This document shows positions 16,813 through 25,216 of a DNA stretch of 64,000 nt, piece by piece. The translations under genes and the position numbers were made by a program. Below the pieces are notes generated by a model. It was not told the origin of the DNA. It made no database searches and saw nothing but the letters and a program-made list of their open reading frames with translations. Source of the DNA: Bacillus salacetis (GTDB taxonomy: Bacteria > Bacillota > Bacilli > Bacillales > Bacillaceae_B); NCBI RefSeq assembly GCF_003581585.1, contig NZ_QXIR01000014.1, forward strand, positions 1 to 64,000, written 5' to 3'. Every line of letters starts with the position of its first letter. Position 1 is the first letter of the stretch.

Positions 16813-17487
16813 ATGCAATTCAGTGACCGTTTATTTGAAAAAGCAAAGCCGATTTGGGAGAAAAATCATCAGCATCCTTTTGTCCAGGGAATCGGACATG
16901 GAACATTGGAACAGAATAAATTTCGGTTCTACATGGTTCAGGATTATGTTTATTTAATGGATTTCTCTAAGCTTTTCGCTCTGGGTGCAGTCAAAGCGAA
17001 GGATACAAGGACAATGGGCAAGTTCGCTCAAATGCTTGATTCTACGCTGAATGTGGAGATGTCCCTCCACAGGCAGTACGCTGAGAGATTCGGAATTTCA
17101 TCAGGGGAATTGGAAAACGCAAAACCTTCTTCTGTTACATTGGCTTATACCCACTACATGCTTCATGTTTCTGAAAATGGAACTCTTGCAGAATTGATTT
17201 GCGCCCTTCTTCCCTGTATGTGGAGTTATTGGGAGATCGGCAAAGAATTAAACAACATCCAAGGAGCTGCCGGGCATGAATTATATGGTGAATGGGTGTC
17301 CATGTATTCATCCGATGAATTTGGCTCACTTTCCATTTGGCTGATTGATTTACTAGATGAATCAGTGGTTGGAAAAAGTGATGAAGAATTAAACAGCCTG
17401 GAAGAGATTTTTCTGAACACGAGCCGTTTCGAGTATATGTTTTGGGACATGGCCTACAAAGAAGAGATGTGGCCGGCAAATGAATAG
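16813..17487 (+). CDS. tenA: Thiaminase II / aminopyrimidine aminohydrolase TenA
   Basis: TenA hydrolyses 4-amino-5-aminomethyl-2-methylpyrimidine to the hydroxymethyl form (HMP), which re-enters thiamin synthesis. The 224-residue helical protein has the family features: FVQGIGHGTL, FRFYMVQDYVYL, the catalytic cysteine in ALLPCMWSYWEIG and the C-terminal YEYMFWDMAY-like segment (RFEYMFWDMAY). I start it at ATG 16813 because AAAGGAGGATGGACT precedes it; the frame is open further upstream but without a better site. It is the first gene of the TPP-riboswitch operon and overlaps thiZ by 8 bp. Confidence 0.94.
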   Translation: MQFSDRLFEKAKPIWEKNHQHPFVQGIGHGTLEQNKFRFYMVQDYVYLMDFSKLFALGAVKAKDTRTMGKFAQMLDSTLNVEMSLHRQYAERFGISSGELENAKPSSVTLAYTHYMLHVSENGTLAELICALLPCMWSYWEIGKELNNIQGAAGHELYGEWVSMYSSDEFGSLSIWLIDLLDESVVGKSDEELNSLEEIFLNTSRFEYMFWDMAYKEEMWPANE

Positions 17488-18259
17488 GCCAATGCTTGAA
17501 CTGGAATCCATTTCATTTTCTTATACAGAAGACAAGATTCCTCACCCAGTCCTAGTACTTGATAAACTGTCTCTGTCTATTGAACCGGGAGAGTTCGTTT
17601 CGATTGTAGGTCCGAGCGGTTCGGGAAAAAGCACGCTGTTCCGGCTGATTACAGGTTTGGAGCAACCAGGGGAAGGAAGGATTCATTTCGAAGGAAAAAC
17701 AGCAGCTGACCGGCTGGGCCTTGTCGGCTATATGCCGCAGCAGGATCTGTTAATGCCATGGCGAACTGTACTGGAGAATGCAGTCCTCCCCCTCCAGCTT
17801 CAGGGATACAAGACAGAACGCGCAGCAGAAAAAGTCCGCGGCCTGCTGAAAGAGTTTGGCCTGGAAGGGTATGAAGACAGATATCCACATAATTTATCGG
17901 GCGGAATGCGGCAGAGGGTTTCTTTTTTAAGGGCTGTAATAAGCGGCTGCAATCTCCTGGTGCTGGATGAACCATTCAGTGCATTGGATGCCATCACACG
18001 GCTTTCCATGCAGGAATGGCTGCTGGAGCAGTGGACAAGGAATGGAAAAACCATTTTATTCATCACTCATGATGTGGAAGAAGCATTATTCCTATCTGAC
18101 CGTATTTTGATGTTCAGCCAAATGCCGATAGCCTCCGTAAAAGAAATAATGGTCCCGCTTCCCCGGCCCAGAAAGTTCGATGACTTAACAGATGCAGACA
18201 TACAAACCATTAAGACTGAATTGATTTCGGAATTAAGAAAGTCAGCCTCTTTCCGATGA
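17480..18259 (+). CDS. thiZ: Thiamin-precursor ABC transporter ATPase ThiZ
   Basis: The 259-residue ATPase belongs to the nitrate/sulfonate/taurine-type ABC family. Walker A is GPSGSGKST (about residue 43), the signature is LSGGMRQRVS, Walker B LLVLDEPFSALD, and the switch His sits in FITHDVEEAL. With ThiX and ThiY it should import N-formyl-4-amino-5-aminomethyl-2-methylpyrimidine, a breakdown product of thiamin, as shown for the B. halodurans system. Overlaps of 8 bp with tenA and 4 bp with thiX show translational coupling. TPP riboswitch control is shared by the operon. Confidence 0.88.
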   Translation: MNRPMLELESISFSYTEDKIPHPVLVLDKLSLSIEPGEFVSIVGPSGSGKSTLFRLITGLEQPGEGRIHFEGKTAADRLGLVGYMPQQDLLMPWRTVLENAVLPLQLQGYKTERAAEKVRGLLKEFGLEGYEDRYPHNLSGGMRQRVSFLRAVISGCNLLVLDEPFSALDAITRLSMQEWLLEQWTRNGKTILFITHDVEEALFLSDRILMFSQMPIASVKEIMVPLPRPRKFDDLTDADIQTIKTELISELRKSASFR

Positions 18260-19008
18260 GAGATAGGAGATATTATATTGCTTCCAGCCTGATGATCCTT
18301 TCTTTACTGGTTATCTGGCAGATCGGCGCAGCCTTATACAATAAGCCGTTCATTCTGCCGGCTCCCGGCGGTATCCTGGCAGAATTATGGGAGCTCAAGT
18401 GGGTTTTGCTTGGCACACACTTACCGGCAACTCTTCTGACAATATTTTTCGGTCTGGCACTTTCTATCATTCTGGGAGTTTCCCTTGCCGTGGCAATGAA
18501 TTTCAGCAAGTCTATAGAAAAAACCTTTTATCCGATTTTGATAGCTTCACAGACCATTCCCATTATTGCCCTGGCGCCGATATTCGTCCTTTGGTTCGGC
18601 TATTCCATCTGGAGCAAGGTTGCAGTCACAATTCTTATCACATTCTTTCCCATCACAGTAAGTACATTTGACGGACTCCGGTCAGTCAATAAGGAGTTAA
18701 AGGAACTGATGCTGACGATGGGTGCCCGCAAGAGGCATATTTTTCGTGAGTTGAGCATTCCTTCTGCGCTTCCCTACTTTTTCTCAGGGTTGAAGGTTGC
18801 CGTCACCTTGAGCGTGATAGGTGCTGCCATCAGTGAATGGCTTGGGGCAGAAGCCGGACTTGGGTACTTCAGCCGCAGGATGATGACACAATTCAATGGT
18901 GCCGCCGTCTTCGCACCGATTGTCCTTTTATCCATCGCAGGGATTTTGTTGTTTCTGTTTGTAAATTGGCTTGAAAAAACAATGTTAAAATGGAGGAAAT
19001 CTTTATGA
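18256..19008 (+). CDS. thiX: Thiamin-precursor ABC transporter permease ThiX
   Basis: This 250-residue protein has about six membrane helices and the permease EAA-type loop (ELMLTMGARKRHIFRELSIPSALP, given here as the segment near residues 155-178), placing it in the BPD inner-membrane permease family used by SsuC/TauC/ThiX transporters. Together with ThiZ and ThiY it forms the importer for the pyrimidine moiety of degraded thiamin. It overlaps thiZ by 4 bp and thiY by 4 bp (ATGA). Substrate assignment rests on the riboswitch and tenA, not on the permease itself. Confidence 0.86.
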   Translation: MRDRRYYIASSLMILSLLVIWQIGAALYNKPFILPAPGGILAELWELKWVLLGTHLPATLLTIFFGLALSIILGVSLAVAMNFSKSIEKTFYPILIASQTIPIIALAPIFVLWFGYSIWSKVAVTILITFFPITVSTFDGLRSVNKELKELMLTMGARKRHIFRELSIPSALPYFFSGLKVAVTLSVIGAAISEWLGAEAGLGYFSRRMMTQFNGAAVFAPIVLLSIAGILLFLFVNWLEKTMLKWRKSL

Positions 19009-20009
19009 GAAAAACACTATTGTTTACACTTAGTTTGTTCTTGATCTTTATGGGCGGCTGCTCACAACAAGAAGATGCTTCAGCAACTGACCAGAAGGAA
19101 TTGGAAAAGATGACGATCATGCTTGATTGGTACCCCAACGCGGTACATAGCTATCTTTATGCAGCACAAGAAAAAGGTTACTTTGAAGATGAAGGGCTTG
19201 ATATAGAAATCAAATTTCCGGCAAATCCTACTGATCCGATCAATCTCTCAGCAGCTGGAAAAATTGATCTGGGCATCTCCTACCAGCCGGATGTCATCAC
19301 TGCGAGGATCAATGAAGGCATTCAGGTTAAGTCTGTTGCCGCGATTGTACGCTCCCCTTTGAACCACGTAGTATTTCCAGAAGACAGTCCCATCAGGTCG
19401 CCAAAGGATCTGGAAGGGAAGAAAGTCGGATATCCCGGGATCCCGCTAAATGAAGCTCTATTGGAAACAATGGTGAAGGGAGATGGCGGTGACCCTGACA
19501 AGGTGAAAATGATTGATGTGGGTTTTGATCTCGGCTCGTCCATCGTCAGCGAAAGGACGGATGCTGTGATCGGCGCCTTCATCAATCATGAAGTTCCCGT
19601 TCTGGCGCATGAAGGCTATCAAACCCGGCATTTCAATCCCGTAGAGTACGGAGTTCCTGACTTTTACGAACTGGTTCTGGTTACAAATGATGAAACATGG
19701 AATGAAAAAGAAGAGAATATCAGGGCATTCTGGAATGCTGCTGCCAGAGGTTACAAATTCATGAAGGAAAATCCGGAAGAAGCCCTTCAAATCTTAATGA
19801 AGAACCAGGATGAAGCCAACTTCCCGCTTATAGGAGAAGTGGAAAAAGCAAGCTTGGAAGTCCTCCTGCCAAAAATGGATTCGGAAGATCAGGAATTTGG
19901 CAGCCAAAGCAGTGAGTCCTGGCAGGAAACAATGGACTGGCTTGAAGAAACCAGACTGATAGAGAAAAAGATAGAACCTGAAGAATTATTCGTAGACATT
20001 ACAGGATAG
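19005..20009 (+). CDS. thiY: Thiamin-precursor substrate-binding lipoprotein ThiY
   Basis: A lipoprotein signal peptide with lipobox MGGC (Cys19) is followed by a NMT1/THI5-like binding domain: MTIMLDWYPNAVHSYLYAA near the start, then DIGISYQPD-like LGISYQPDV and the GKKVGYPGIP segment. This fold is shared with yeast Thi5, and ThiY of B. halodurans binds the formylaminopyrimidine. It sits outside the membrane and hands substrate to ThiX. I chose ATG 19005, not the upstream ATG at 18990, because the sequence TGGAGG between them is the ribosome-binding site and the ATGA overlap with thiX is typical. Last gene of the operon, followed by a terminator. Confidence 0.9.
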   Translation: MRKTLLFTLSLFLIFMGGCSQQEDASATDQKELEKMTIMLDWYPNAVHSYLYAAQEKGYFEDEGLDIEIKFPANPTDPINLSAAGKIDLGISYQPDVITARINEGIQVKSVAAIVRSPLNHVVFPEDSPIRSPKDLEGKKVGYPGIPLNEALLETMVKGDGGDPDKVKMIDVGFDLGSSIVSERTDAVIGAFINHEVPVLAHEGYQTRHFNPVEYGVPDFYELVLVTNDETWNEKEENIRAFWNAAARGYKFMKENPEEALQILMKNQDEANFPLIGEVEKASLEVLLPKMDSEDQEFGSQSSESWQETMDWLEETRLIEKKIEPEELFVDITG

Positions 20010-20058
20010 GCATATTGGAAGAAGGTAAAAGCTGTTGAGCCGTGCTTAACTCATAATG

Positions 20059-20095
20059 AAAAAGGGACCCCCGGAGCGGTGGCGTCCCTTTTTGT
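20059..20095 (+). terminator. Terminator of the tenA-thiZXY operon
   Basis: AAAAAGGGAC (20059-20068) pairs with GTCCCTTTTT (20084-20093) in a hairpin ending in T-run. Confidence 0.88.
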
Positions 20096-20186
20096 TGTAT
20101 GGGGAATACCGGAATCCGTCCTGGTGTTCCTACCTAATATTAGCGAAGATTTCTACACAGCTTTTTCAGGAATATCTTTATGAATA

Positions 20187-20322
20187 GGATCCTGACCGGC
20201 TCTTAGGCGACTTTTCTCTTGGGATTCTCATCTATCTTGGACTCTATGGCCTTGCTACGTGCCTTTCCCCTTTGAAACCTTAGCCTTTTTGGATCCTGAC
20301 CGGCTCTTAAACGACTTTTCCC
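20187..20322. repeat. Pair of ~32-bp direct repeats, 104 bp apart, in a 358-bp gene-free stretch
   Basis: GGATCCTGACCGGCTCTTA begins at 20187 and again at 20291 and continues as (GG/AA)CGACTTTTC in both, about 30 of 32 bases identical. Apart from these repeats and the thi terminator, the stretch 20010-20367 shows no gene. Nature unknown. Confidence 0.6.
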
Positions 20323-20367
20323 CTTTGCCTAAATCCCGAACAAATGCTAAGACCTTGTTTTGCTCTT

Positions 20368-21258
20368 CTAAACCCGCTTTGAACTAAAACTAAAATCCCC
20401 TGAGGAAGTTTTTACCGAAATGGTGTATTTTCCTTCGCCTTCTTCTGCCACAACACGATGATCGCCCCTCTCCTGGTACTGTAAGCCATCCATTTCAAGA
20501 TCGGCTTCCCCCGAATTACCTGTAAAATCCAATTTAAAGGATTCCGGCTTTTTATCGAAGTAGAGCATTACGTCCCCGCTCGAGGCTTCCGCATCTATAT
20601 TCCCAGTTAACTCAGGGGAGTGGAGATCGATTTCCCCTGAATTGGTTTTTGCCTTAAAATCCCCCCGCCACTTCTTGGCAATGATATTTCCGGAGGATGC
20701 TTTGGCGTCAATCTCTTCAGCAGTCAGATTTTGGAGTATGAGCGTCCCGCTGTTAGCCTTGGCATAGATTGAAGGAGCGTCGATTTTCTTTAGTTCAATA
20801 CTTCCGCTGTTGGCTTTGCTTTTAAATTCGCTATGAGCCTTTATTCCGGATGCTTCCACTTCTCCGGAGCTCGCTTTGAAATGAATTTCTTTCCCTTCCA
20901 AGTTCTTTGCCACAATTCCACCGGAAGAAGTTTCAGCTGTAATCATTTCATACACCTTATGAGGCACTCCGACACTAAGTGCCAGTTTGATGATTTCGAT
21001 TCCCATACTGAAGCTGTCATTCCGTTCCACACGCACTTTCACATCCAGTGCATTCCCGTTTATAAGGGCATCCACCTGAACTTTGTCTCTCAGCTTGCTG
21101 CTTATCTCACCTTTCAGTTCGATGCTGATATCCTCGCCTGAATCTGCAGAAACAATGATTTCGGTTGAGGAGGTATCAATGTTCAACCTCTCGACCCCAT
21201 GTCCCTCTAAACTCTTATTCCAAAAAAATTCTTCTGTTTTCTTTTTTAAACCCAGCAT
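20368..21258 (-). CDS. DUF4097 family beta-strand repeat protein
   Basis: The 296-residue protein is built of repeating short beta strands with the recurring pattern ASSG/ANSG (for example TSSGGIVAKNL, KASSGEVEA, KANSGSIELKK, KASSGNIIAKK, TNSGEIDLHS, EASSGDVML), which is the signature of DUF4097 (YvlB-like) proteins that fold as a right-handed or stacked beta helix. No enzymatic residues are apparent; related Bacillus genes are often linked to cell-envelope stress, but nothing here proves it. There is no signal peptide or membrane helix. I start at ATG 21258 (MLGLKKKTEEFFW) because AAGGAGTGAAAAG precedes it; the frame is open 13 codons further without a good site. Single gene. Confidence 0.85.
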   Translation of the reverse strand: MLGLKKKTEEFFWNKSLEGHGVERLNIDTSSTEIIVSADSGEDISIELKGEISSKLRDKVQVDALINGNALDVKVRVERNDSFSMGIEIIKLALSVGVPHKVYEMITAETSSGGIVAKNLEGKEIHFKASSGEVEASGIKAHSEFKSKANSGSIELKKIDAPSIYAKANSGTLILQNLTAEEIDAKASSGNIIAKKWRGDFKAKTNSGEIDLHSPELTGNIDAEASSGDVMLYFDKKPESFKLDFTGNSGEADLEMDGLQYQERGDHRVVAEEGEGKYTISVKTSSGDFSFSSKRV

Positions 21259-21327
21259 CTTTTCACTCCTTAAATTTCTCTTACTTACACTATTCAATAG
21301 CGGACCTGTTATCCCTTTTATTTACAA

Positions 21328-21363
21328 TAAAAAAGGGGCAGGCCGTTTCCGCCCATCCCCTTG
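21328..21363 (-). terminator. Terminator after homogentisate dioxygenase gene
   Basis: AAGGGG and CCCCTT (outer) with GGCGGAAACGGCC-like inner pairing, followed on the minus strand by a run of T at about 21333-21328. It marks the end of the long aromatic catabolic operon. Confidence 0.75.
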
Positions 21364-21369
21364 TGAAGG

Positions 21370-22518
21370 TTATTCCATCCACGTGTACATATACTTCTCA
21401 TCTTCAACGTCATGCGCTTTCTTTACAACTTTAAGAGGCCGGAAAGTATCAATCATGACGGCCAGTTCTAAGGTTTCTTTCTTACCGATGCTTTTTTCCG
21501 TTGTACCTGGGTGAGGTCCATGAGGGATCCCGCTTGGATGAAGTGTGATCGACCCTTCACTGATCCCCTTTCGGCTCATGAAGTTCCCTTCTACATAATA
21601 GAGAAGTTCGTCGCTGTTTACGTTGCTATGGTAATAGGGTGCCGGAATGGATTCAGGATGATAATCATACAGGCGCGGCACAAAAGAACATACGACAAAG
21701 TTGTGTCCCTCGAAAGTCTGATGGACCGGAGGCGGCTGATGGACACGCCCTGTAATCGGCTCAAAATCTTCAATATTGAATACCCAAGGATAAAGGTATC
21801 CGTCCCAGCCCACAACATCAAGCGGGTGATGGTTCAACACATGGGAATTCAGCAAGCCTCTTGATTTGGTAATGACTTCGAACTCCCCTTTTTCGCTGTG
21901 TGTCTCAAGCTTTTCCGGCCCGCGGATATCACGTTCACAAAATGGGCTGTGCTCCAGGAGCTGTCCATACTCATTACGGTACCGCCTTGGCGTAGTGATT
22001 TGGCTGAAGGACTCCACAAACAGGATTTTCGTATCTTCTTCAGGGATGACTCGATAGATGGTGCCGATCGGAATGACAACATAATCCCCTGGACGGTATG
22101 TCAAGGTTCCGAACATGGTTTCCATGGTTCCTTTTCCACGGTGGATGTAGAGCATTTCATCGCCGTCACCATTGCGGTAGTAATTATTCATTTTTTCCGT
22201 AACGAGGACCGTGCCGATCAATAAGTCATCATTCCCAAGCAAGTATTCCCTTCCTTTTAGAGCATCGCCTGATTTAGAAACATTATCCGTCAGCAGATGC
22301 CGGTGCTTAAGCTCCTGATTTTCCTCATACTCAGGGAGATAAGGCCCGATCAGTTCAGCTTTTGCCACTTCTGTCGGCATATGGTGATGATACAAGATGG
22401 ATTGTGTTCCCGAAAATCCTTTCGTCCCCATCACCTGCTCACGAAAAAGGCTTCCATCCTCTTTTTTGAACATCGTATGTCGTTTATGCGGGATTTTCCC
22501 CAATGTGCGGTAATACAT
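21370..22518 (-). CDS. hmgA: Homogentisate 1,2-dioxygenase
   Basis: The 382-residue cupin-type dioxygenase opens the ring of homogentisate to 4-maleylacetoacetate, using Fe(II). It has the family blocks MYYRTLGKIPHKRH, GDEMLYIHRGKGTMET, the iron ligands in YYHSNVNSDELLYYVEG (His and Glu) and HPSGIPHGPHPG (His). It is the third enzyme of tyrosine breakdown after the aminotransferase and HPPD. It overlaps the fumarylacetoacetate hydrolase-family gene by 1 bp (TAATG-type junction) and is the last gene of the operon. GGAGGATTTTA precedes the ATG at 22518. Confidence 0.92.
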   Translation of the reverse strand: MYYRTLGKIPHKRHTMFKKEDGSLFREQVMGTKGFSGTQSILYHHHMPTEVAKAELIGPYLPEYEENQELKHRHLLTDNVSKSGDALKGREYLLGNDDLLIGTVLVTEKMNNYYRNGDGDEMLYIHRGKGTMETMFGTLTYRPGDYVVIPIGTIYRVIPEEDTKILFVESFSQITTPRRYRNEYGQLLEHSPFCERDIRGPEKLETHSEKGEFEVITKSRGLLNSHVLNHHPLDVVGWDGYLYPWVFNIEDFEPITGRVHQPPPVHQTFEGHNFVVCSFVPRLYDYHPESIPAPYYHSNVNSDELLYYVEGNFMSRKGISEGSITLHPSGIPHGPHPGTTEKSIGKKETLELAVMIDTFRPLKVVKKAHDVEDEKYMYTWME

Positions 22519-23438
22519 TAAAATCCTCCTTCCCTGATCTCATTTCTCAACTTTCCTAATCCGGTAATCTCCAGTTCGACAGTGTCACCCTGCTCCAGCC
22601 AGCGGTGGACATCCGTTCCAAGCTCAAGGATACAACCTGTACCAACCGTTCCTGAACCGATGACTTCACCGGGATATAATGTTACATCGGCTGATGCCCT
22701 CTCTATCATTTCAGCAAATGTATAATGGATACTTTTGAAATTCCCCTTTGAAAGCTCACGCCCATTTACTTTCGCCGTCATCTCCAGATTGTAGCGGTCT
22801 CCATCACGGTAAGTTTCCAGTTCATCCTTCGTTACAATATAAGGGCCGATGGATGTAGCGAAATCTTTTCCTTTCGCCGGTCCTAATCCCACTTTCATTT
22901 CTTCCCGCTGCAAATCCCTGGCGCTCCAATCATTCATGATACAATAGCCGAATATGTACTCATCAGCCTTTTCTTTACTGATGTTCCGGCCTTCCTTGCC
23001 GATGACACAGGCAATCTCCAATTCAAAATCCAGCCACATGCAGCCGGCCGGCCTCTGGATGGTATCGCCGTCGCCTTTCACAGCAAGATGATTGGTAAAA
23101 TAAAACACCGGCATTTCATACCATTCTGGTACAACATCCAGCCCGCGATTTCTCCTGGCTGTTTTGACATGTTCTTCGAATGCGTAAAAATCCCTGACAC
23201 TGACTGGGCGTGGAATCGGCGCCTTGATTGATATATCTTTAATGGAATGGGTGCCTTCACTTCCAGCAGTCATCCCGCTCAAAACCCTCATATTTTCAGC
23301 ACTATTTTCTAAAAAGGAAAGGATGTTATCCGGCAGGGACCCTCCGCTTGCTTCATGCACATCCACTACTGTGTTTTCATCCTGCAGGTAACCCAGCCTG
23401 ACTTTTCCTGCCTGGTCTTGATAAGTAATGAACTTCAT
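22518..23438 (-). CDS. Fumarylacetoacetate hydrolase family protein
   Basis: The 306-residue protein has the FAH fold: an N-terminal variable part and the conserved core from about residue 75 with the metal ligands in FELEIACVIGKEG (Glu residues) and the Asp in YCIMNDWSARDLQ, followed by KDFATSIGPYIVT and the GEVIGSGTVGTG ending. In context it should cleave fumarylacetoacetate (or maleylacetoacetate directly) to acetoacetate and a C4 acid, completing tyrosine degradation. No maleylacetoacetate isomerase gene is visible in the window. I start at ATG 23438 after GAAAAGGTGATTCC; an upstream in-frame start at 23465 would overlap the preceding gene and has no better site. Confidence 0.88.
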   Translation of the reverse strand: MKFITYQDQAGKVRLGYLQDENTVVDVHEASGGSLPDNILSFLENSAENMRVLSGMTAGSEGTHSIKDISIKAPIPRPVSVRDFYAFEEHVKTARRNRGLDVVPEWYEMPVFYFTNHLAVKGDGDTIQRPAGCMWLDFELEIACVIGKEGRNISKEKADEYIFGYCIMNDWSARDLQREEMKVGLGPAKGKDFATSIGPYIVTKDELETYRDGDRYNLEMTAKVNGRELSKGNFKSIHYTFAEMIERASADVTLYPGEVIGSGTVGTGCILELGTDVHRWLEQGDTVELEITGLGKLRNEIREGGF

Positions 23439-23442
23439 GGAA

Positions 23443-24054
23443 TCACCTTTTCCTGACCATTTCAAATGTATCTGCCATCGGCTTGGTATACATCTGTCCT
23501 GCCATCCTTCCGACTGGTTTCAGCTGCTCTGTGTCTATTTTTCCATCGAAGTAAAGTTCATCAGCCACTCTTACATATTCGACCTTCCCTATGACAAGGC
23601 TCCCCGAACCGGCACCTTCCCCAAAATGAAGGACTTGATGGAGCGTACATTCCAGCTGGACTTTGCTTTCTTTCACTGCGGGAGGCGCCACCATTACAGA
23701 ATCCAGTTTGGTCAATCCCGTTTCTTTAAACTCATCGACATCAGCTTCAAATTCGATTGCCGTGTTATTCATCTGTTCTGTAAACTCTTCACTGACTACA
23801 TTGATCACGAATTCTTTAGTGTCTTCAATATTTTTGAGGGTGTCTTTCTTGCTTCCGTCCGTTCCCTTCCTCATTGGAGAAAAACAGACCAGCATCGGAT
23901 CGGCACTGATAGCTGTAAAAAAACTGAAAGGGGCCAGGTTTGCTTTCCCGTTTTCATCTACTGTGGAAACAAATGCAATCGGCCGCGGGACGATCGATCC
24001 CACAAGCAGTTTATAAGCATCCTTCCACTCGAGCATATCCGGTTTAATTTCCAT
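23443..24054 (-). CDS. Flavin reductase-like FMN-binding split-barrel protein
   Basis: The 203-residue protein belongs to the flavin reductase family with the split-barrel FMN fold: VGSIVPRPIAFVSTVDENGKANLAPFSFFTAISADP is the classical N-terminal FMN-binding block (residues 18-52), followed by DTLKNIEDTKEFVINVV and a C-terminal GRMAGQMY. Members reduce free flavin for two-component monooxygenases or act on flavin-linked substrates. Its role in the tyrosine operon is not established; it might support an oxygenase step or bind aromatic intermediates. It overlaps the aminotransferase gene by 11 bp and lies 4 bp before the FAH gene, so it is clearly cotranscribed. Confidence 0.85.
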   Translation of the reverse strand: MEIKPDMLEWKDAYKLLVGSIVPRPIAFVSTVDENGKANLAPFSFFTAISADPMLVCFSPMRKGTDGSKKDTLKNIEDTKEFVINVVSEEFTEQMNNTAIEFEADVDEFKETGLTKLDSVMVAPPAVKESKVQLECTLHQVLHFGEGAGSGSLVIGKVEYVRVADELYFDGKIDTEQLKPVGRMAGQMYTKPMADTFEMVRKR

Positions 24055-25159
24055 GAGAGCCCTCCTTCTCTTTTGCGATCACCTGTTTCAAGCCTTGAAT
24101 GAATGTTTGGTTGTCTTTTTCCGTCCCGATTGTGACCCTCACCGTGGTCGGATATCCAAGCAAGGTACCTGCACGGACAATGATCCCATGCCTCAGCAGG
24201 CCGGCTGCCGCGATATCCCCGCGAATTCCGCAATCGACCATGATGAAGTTGGATTGAGAAGGAAAATAGGATAATCCCATCTTTTCAAATTCAGTCTGAA
24301 GGTAGTTCCGGCCTTGTTCGTTCATGGCAGCACACTGTTGTATGAATTCCTGGTCTTCCATTGCGGCTATGGCGGCTCCCTGTGCCAGCCTGCTGACATT
24401 GAAGACATCCTTTACCTTTGTCAGCTGGGTCGCAATTTCCTCATTCATGACACCAAAACCGACACGAAGTCCTGCCAGTCCGTAAATTTTTGAAAAAGTC
24501 CTGAGAACAATCAGATTATCAAATTGATCCAAAAGCGGAATGCAATGCAGGTAATCATCCGTAGTCACATATTCCACATAGGCTTCATCGACGATAACCA
24601 GAACATGTGAAGGGACACTTTCCAAAAAGTTCCGGAGTTCCGCTTTTCCATTGATTGTTCCAGTAGGATTATTGGGGTTGCAGACAAACACCATTCTTGT
24701 CTTATCTGTGATTTTATCAAGCATCCCTTTTAAATCATGGACTCCCTCCGCCAGGGGAACAATGACAGGTGTCCCACCCTCAAGGAATACATTGGTTTGA
24801 TACCTGGGAAACGTAACATCAGCCATGACTGCTTCATCACCCTCATTGATATAAGCCCTTGTCAGAAGGCGGATGACTTCGTCAGATCCATTTCCGAATA
24901 CAAGCTGTTCCTGCCTGACATTGAAAAACTCACTTGTTTTGTTCTTCAATTCCTGGGCCATTCCGTCGGGATAGAGATAAATATCGGCCCCGCCTGTACT
25001 GAGGTATGCTTTCACTCTGGGAGAACATCCATATATATTTTCATTTTCCGATAGTTTGCGGATTTCCGAGAGTCCGAGCTCTGTCTTTATATCTTCCATG
25101 CTTTTACCAAGGACATAGGGTGCAATCTCTTCGACTCTTTTTCTTGTTTTAAATTTCAC
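24044..25159 (-). CDS. HisC-like aromatic amino acid aminotransferase
   Basis: This 371-residue class I/II PLP aminotransferase has the HisC family pattern: NENIYGCSPRV, FGNGSDEVI, CNPNNPTGT, DEAYVEY and the PLP lysine in TFSKIYGLAGLRVGFG. HisC-type enzymes often also use tyrosine and phenylalanine. Its position between hppD and the homogentisate genes argues that it makes 4-hydroxyphenylpyruvate from tyrosine rather than serving histidine synthesis; no his genes are near. I chose the GTG at 25159 because AAAGGTGG lies just upstream; a GTG two codons earlier overlaps that site. A set of competing hairpins fills the gap to hppD. Confidence 0.85.
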   Translation of the reverse strand: MKFKTRKRVEEIAPYVLGKSMEDIKTELGLSEIRKLSENENIYGCSPRVKAYLSTGGADIYLYPDGMAQELKNKTSEFFNVRQEQLVFGNGSDEVIRLLTRAYINEGDEAVMADVTFPRYQTNVFLEGGTPVIVPLAEGVHDLKGMLDKITDKTRMVFVCNPNNPTGTINGKAELRNFLESVPSHVLVIVDEAYVEYVTTDDYLHCIPLLDQFDNLIVLRTFSKIYGLAGLRVGFGVMNEEIATQLTKVKDVFNVSRLAQGAAIAAMEDQEFIQQCAAMNEQGRNYLQTEFEKMGLSYFPSQSNFIMVDCGIRGDIAAAGLLRHGIIVRAGTLLGYPTTVRVTIGTEKDNQTFIQGLKQVIAKEKEGSHGN

Positions 25160-25216
25160 GACCACCTTTGACCCCCGCTTTCTCTATGAAACTTCTATAT
25201 TAAGAGCTTTTGAAAA

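Noticed and set aside
23443-24054. Flavin reductase-like protein as substitute for PaaE
   Set aside because: It has only the FMN split-barrel fold and no 2Fe-2S ferredoxin or FNR domain, and is in the tyrosine operon.
24044-25159. HisC function (histidine synthesis)
   Set aside because: The family fits, but the gene is locked between hppD and homogentisate genes and no other his gene is near, so an aromatic aminotransferase is the better reading.
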